Positions 59,381-64,000 of a DNA stretch of 64,000 nt are shown here, piece after piece. The position numbers were made by a program, and so were the translations under genes. How positions within the stretch are numbered: position 1 is the stretch's first letter; each line of letters opens with the position of its first letter. The notes beneath the pieces are model-generated. The model was not told the origin of the DNA. It did not search any database and saw only the letters and a program-made list of their open reading frames with translations. The stretch is taken from NCBI GenBank assembly GCA_029962745.1, contig CM057156.1, forward strand, positions 4,381,865 through 4,445,864. Direction: 5' to 3'. This stretch comes from Echinometra lucunter. Its lineage: Eukaryota; Echinodermata; Echinoidea; Camarodonta; Echinometridae.

Positions 59381-59566
59381 GACACACTTGCACACGTTGG
59401 TATTCAGATGCCTATAGCACGTTCATTTATTTGTTATACGATAAAAGAGCAATGTAGATTTTAAAAAAAAAAAAGGCCTTGCTCAGGGGCACAAGTGCCG
59501 CGCCGTCAATCGAACCCTCGACTCCCAGTCAAGCGCCTTAAACCAGTGGACCACGGTACCTCCACA
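59381..59566 (-). mobile_element. tRNA-derived SINE (family 1, copy 2)
   Basis: On the minus strand it reads GAGGTACCGTGGTCCACTGG (A-box side), GAGGGTTCGATTGACGG (B-box), GGCACTTGTGCCCCTGAGCA, a T-tract, CTACATTGCTCTTTTATC and ATGAACGTGCTATAGGCATC. It is the most complete of the three copies in the window. Confidence 0.75.
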
Positions 59567-59964
59567 GACAGACTGAGACGTATTGCTTGAAGGGTAGGCT
59601 GTGTGGCATCAATGTTGATCAATCATCCAACCTGAACAACGCACTAGCTTAATCCCCATATCCATCCATGCATGACAATATAATTACATCATAGGACGGA
59701 GGAAGAATTTATCTTTATTTTGTTCAGTATCTCAATAGTTCTGTTCTTTCTTTTATGTTATTTCATCATATTAATTTTGTCTTAAAGAGATTACTAAATT
59801 CATATATTTGTTTTGTATATACTGTGAAACGGAAAAAAATAAATCGAATCAAATCTTTGACATGAAGTCATGATCATTTCTGCAGTAATTGATTCTGTTG
59901 ATGGGAACAGTTCGGGTTTCCTTGTTTTAAAGAAACGCACTGTATAATATTCATACAGCGCAGT

Positions 59965-60246
59965 ATAAATAATAATAATAATAATAATAATGGATATTTG
60001 TATAGCGCCCGTATCCACCAAACATGGTGCTCAAGCATGTCAAGGCGCTCCAATATTACCCCAGCTCAAGCTACCAATTACAGTGCTCACAGCTTTAAAG
60101 GAATTCCTTCCTACCGGTACCCATTTACATCTGCGTCATTTGGAGAAAAGACCAATGTGGAGGTGCCGTGGTTCAGTGGTTTAAGGCGCTTGACTGGAGA
60201 CACGAGAATCATGCATCAAATAAATTAACATGCTATAGGCATATTG
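59965..60246 (+). mobile_element. (AAT)n-TATAGCGC element followed by truncated family-1 SINE
   Basis: AAT repeats pass into GATATTTGTATAGCGCCCGT. From 60156 comes GAGGTGCCGTGGTTCAGTGG with TTAAGGCGCTTGACTGG. The B-box and body are deleted, and it resumes at CATCAAATAAAT..ATGCTATAGGCATA. Confidence 0.65.
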
Positions 60247-61099
60247 TTACAAAAAAGAAGAAGAAAAAAAAGTAGACATTTTAAAAACTAGGGTGTACCG
60301 AAACATTTGACCCGCACTGTATATGAGGTAAATTAATTAGTTTTGATCTCTGAAAGGATTGAAAAGCCTGACAGGCAGCCATCAAAAAGTATGATTTAGA
60401 AAGGCGATAAAAACTAATAGCATTATCTTTATTGCTATGGTTAACGAATGCATGACGCCGTACAATCCAAATATAATAATAAAACGCATATGAGATAAAT
60501 TCATGAATTTTGATCTCTAAAGAGACTGAAAAATCCTGTTCGACAGCCATGAAGTAATGAAAGAGAAGTAATTTATAGTGGTGGTAAAAATCTAAGCATT
60601 ATCTTTATTACTCATTCTATTGTCAGATTGTTAATGGATGATGTCGTACAATTCACTTGATACCTTTAGACATACGCAAGAAAATGATATGCATGTACTA
60701 TATGACATGTACTTTGATTTAAAGGAGTTTTATTTTCAATAAATGAAAAGGACGGTACCCAGGCATCCTTAGACATGTTAAATAAACTTGTTTACTAGTA
60801 ACAATACAGTGGGTACTTGAAATGCACTCGAAGAACATTGTCATGATTACTGACATACTGTACCAAGCAATTTCCAAACTTATCAGAGAAATGCTTATAA
60901 AGGAAAAACCGAAGCTATATGCATTTTCGCTAAAAAAAATAAAATAACAACAACAACAACAAAACACATAATTTACAAACCAAAATAGGTTTATATACAT
61001 GTAAAGATATTCAAACGTGAACCAGAACCAGTAAATAGAAATACACTCCACATAGCACACTGGGTTCTGCTGTCAAGAGGGCACTATGCATGGTCGTCA

Positions 61100-61310
61100 A
61101 GCGGGGGGGGGGGGGGGGGGGGGGGGGGACAGGGGTACACGTCCCCCAAACCTTTAAGGATGAGGACACAATAAGGTATCCCCCTAAACTCAGCATATCA
61201 GCAAAATGTTGAGTGTATACCCTCCCAATTTTATGTCCCCCATAAAAAGATTTAGCTGAAGGCCTTTTATTTTTAGAGTGTCCTCCTCCCCCCCCCCCCC
61301 CCGAATGTAC
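61100..61310. repeat. Poly-G and poly-C flanked inverted segment
   Basis: A G-run (61103-61128) and a C-run (61288-61302) flank a segment containing GTCCCCC blocks. It may be another poly-G/C MITE, but the ends are not resolved. Confidence 0.4.
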
Positions 61311-62977
61311 TGGTGTCATTGTGGATACCAATCTTAATGGGTGGATAAGGTACAGGAATATATTTAGGCTATCGAGTTTTGGAAGGGTATACCTATTAAG
61401 TTTAATGTTTCCTCACCCCCTGTGTTTCTCTCTCCCCCCCCCCTTTCTTTTCTTTTTCTTTTCTTCACCCTCTATAGGGGTAAATCCAATATCAATTTAA
61501 GAAATAAGAAATCAATAATACTGATTTCTAAATCAGTTCAATAAAGATTTTTAAATTGAAATTTCGATTTGTTCCTGATTCAATTCTAAGAAATTGAAAG
61601 TGTGGATGAGAGTAATTCCCTCCCCTCCCATAGTTATTCCTATGAAGTAAAAATGCCCGAACAGTAGAAGATAGATAGTTCTCCGAGAGATCTTCCGCCA
61701 TCCTGTGAAATGATGAAGGTTAATTTTTCGGAGGACCCTAGCTTTCTCTATTATCTTTTAATTTCCGTTCAACTAATCATCACACACGAGATTCAGTTGA
61801 TTGCTATACAATGTCCAATTGTTTGGATTAATTGAGTGAGTACTGACAGAAGTCCTTGGGACATGAAATTGAACAGGTATATTAGGTATTGTCTGCTTGG
61901 TGGTCATTAATGGATTTCAATTTCAAATAACAAATACAAAACTATCAACTTGTACAAATTGTTCATTGGAAAAAAAAACGACATAAGAGTGTAGTGAACA
62001 TATCTATGCTTTTATTCAAACAAAATCGAGGGGAGTAATTGGTATTTTGTTTGATTTTGTTTTAAAACGGACAATTAATTGGATTTTTGTTGATGAAAAG
62101 ATTTCATGGAATCGGAGATAGGAAGTCAGTCAGCCACGGAAGGGTAATTTCTTGAAGTGACATTCGTGTTCTGTCTGTGTAAAGGATTTGAATTCAATTT
62201 ATTCATCAAAAGAATTCCATTATTTTTCGGAATACAGTTGTAATTACAATATTATTGTAGATGTATGTGCCTGCCTGCTTAACAATCAGACTTCTTGTCT
62301 CCATTTAAACGGTTACAAAGATCGAATGTTTGTGGTTGACTTATAACAATGTGCATGGAAGTAACAAGTTACTATCGTCATGGTCGTCATGTTATGCTTG
62401 ACATTAAAGATTTCTTGTATGTCCATTGCACCATTCAATGATGATGCATATTTTGAGCGTAGACTTACAGGCAATTATCGCGCGCTCACGTGGGGGTGGG
62501 GGCATAGACGAAGGAAATTAGTCTCCCCTTTTACTTTATCATATTCAGTCAAGAAAATACACCTGACGAGATATGAAAAATATATATCCAAGCTCCTCGC
62601 AACACGAATACCTAATGATGGTTGCCTAGACAATGGCATTTTCAAAACTGTGGAAGAACTTCCCCTCTCTTCATACCCTTGACATGCTTTAAATGTAGAG
62701 GTATATCGAGGGGGAAAGGCCTCAAAAAATTTTCAGTGGTACATAGAATTATTCAGTATATGTTGGATAGTGTCTGACTTGAAACACGTCGTCCACGTTA
62801 CCAATACGTCATTTCATGAATGAGTGAATAAGTAAGTGCATTGTAAATGTTTTTGCACCCACTGATTGTGCTTACATTAAATGTTACTGAAATGACATTT
62901 CTTCTTTCTCTGATTGACCCTCTATCTGTCGATCTGTCGGCCTGTTTATGTTCGTCTCTATCCCACTTTCACTCCCT

Positions 62978-63001
62978 CCATCCCCCCCCCCCCCCCCCCT
63001 C

Positions 63002-63032
<31 letters not shown>

Positions 63033-63062
63033 CCTCTCTCTCCTCTCTCTCTCTCTCTCTCG
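62978..63062. repeat. Poly-C and (CT)n tract
   Basis: A C-run of about 18 bp followed by imperfect CT repeats; overlapping ORFs are repeat translations. Confidence 0.9.
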
Positions 63063-63595
63063 TTTCTTTTCTCTCTTTGTCCTCCCTCTCCTCCGCCTCT
63101 CTCTAACTTTTAATATCTCAATCTGGCGTATTTTTTTCTTCGATTTTTGCCACATTTATTCGAAATTATTACTCAAGACTCCATTCTGTCATCATACTTA
63201 AAACGGTGCTGAAATGTCCTTGATTTTATGTTAGCATGATTAAAATGTCAGGCTGCGTTTCCACAGGTACATTCATGTAATCGATTTCAATGCAACTCAC
63301 TCGCTGTAAATAATTTTGACATGGCATTCTTTCGTGCAATTTGCTTTAGATGATGCAACTTTTTATGTTGCAACATTTTGTGCAATTCATGCATTTGTGT
63401 GCATCAACTTTTTAAAGAGTGAAATAACAGAATCTTGAAAATAGAACCTTGAATGTTACTGACGAATCTGTTTAATGAAACTTGAATAGAACTGTGAAAT
63501 ATATCAATAAATAAAAAGCATGGGAGAAGCAAAGATCGATGAAAGTTCGCAGGCCCATATTCCCAGAATGTAAAGATATACCTGACGTCTCATAC

Positions 63596-63709
63596 CTGTT
63601 GAATATCTTGGTGATTCCCTGCAGATGGTATGATCCGTAAATATGTTTGCTTGACTTTGGGAATCTTGGTTCATGAAGCCTATCACCTTTTCCCATCTCG
63701 AGTTGAGCT
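63596..63709 (-). CDS. Very tentative internal exon of an unidentified gene
   Basis: On the minus strand, TGCTTTTAAAG|AG and CAACAG|GTATGAG bound a 114-nt open stretch. It encodes ELNSRWEKVIGFMNQDSQSQ and onward, ending RESPRYST. The composition is protein-like, but no family is recognised and no partner exon was found in the window. It could be chance. Confidence 0.2.
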
Positions 63710-64000
63710 CTTTAAAAGCAAATCTACATTTGATGTGGAATGACCATAGTGCATTGGCATTTCAGTCTGTTGTTTACGGAAGGCAGGATTCGTGCATTCA
63801 TCATGCGTGTTATCGTTTAAAGTCACAAAAACATAAATAAACAATTCTAGAAAGAAATATGTAGTTTATTTCAATAACATTCTCTTTGCCCTATAACCTG
63901 TGAACCCCCCCCCCAAAAAAAATAAATAAATAAATAAATAAAAATAATAACAAATAACCAACACCATCACAACACAACAAAAAGAATTGACATTGTGAGA

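Larger units (their letters stand above)
53489..64000 (+). other. Amt B intron 3 (to window end), repeat-filled
   Basis: No continuation of the Amt reading frame (AMAER, WAPKGW) could be found on the plus strand, so the intron exceeds 10.5 kb. It contains the LINE, SINEs, MITEs and hAT element listed separately. The stretches 53489-54460, 56010-56860, 57800-58650 and 60250-62950 otherwise show nothing supportable. Confidence 0.65.

Noticed and set aside
62380..62682. 100-codon ORF on the plus strand
   Set aside because: No recognisable domain, no splice signals matching Amt B phase, and it does not resemble the missing Amt exon 4.

Overview
The window looks like gene-poor nuclear DNA from an animal. 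It is AT-rich and full of simple repeats, MITEs, tRNA-derived SINEs and non-LTR retrotransposon fragments. It carries a spliced ammonium-transporter gene with very long introns and an intronless RING/B-box TRIM gene. Animal Amt genes together with lineage-expanded TRIM genes suggest a marine invertebrate, most likely an echinoderm such as a sea urchin. That assignment is inference; nothing in the sequence is diagnostic of a species.

Layout. 0-3.5 kb: minisatellites, a small MITE and homopolymer-rich DNA. 3.5-9.5 kb: an inverted 16-bp satellite containing three further transposon insertions, all with recognisable target-site duplications. 11.3-12.0 kb (minus): first coding exon of an Amt gene (copy A). 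12.6-13.1 kb: 500-bp assembly gap. 14.7-15.8 kb (minus): possible small exons of an unidentified gene. 16-19.4 kb: two decayed LINEs, one inside a TTAA-flanked inverted-repeat element next to a perfect 54-bp palindrome. 20.9-24.4 kb: foldback elements, MITEs and an array of GACGTCTC palindromes. 26.6-53.5 kb (plus): exons 1, 2 and 3 of a second Amt gene (copy B), with introns of 22.6 and 3.9 kb; the rest must lie to the right of the window. Intron 1 of Amt B holds, on the opposite strand, an intact TRIM gene (29-30.8 kb), a diverged duplicate of that block with a broken TRIM copy (35.6-39.0 kb), a second 500-bp gap, SINEs, MITEs and a long CAGA minisatellite. 53.5-64 kb: LINE, SINE, MITE and hAT debris inside Amt B intron 3.

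The real coding content is small: Amt A exon 1, Amt B exons 1-3 and one TRIM ORF. The two Amt genes lie head to head about 14.6 kb apart and encode the same N-terminal half. Copy A does it in one exon; copy B splits it at two phase-1 introns. No functional link between the transporters and the TRIM protein is visible beyond nesting. The rest is mobile and repetitive DNA, where most of the unusual structure lies.
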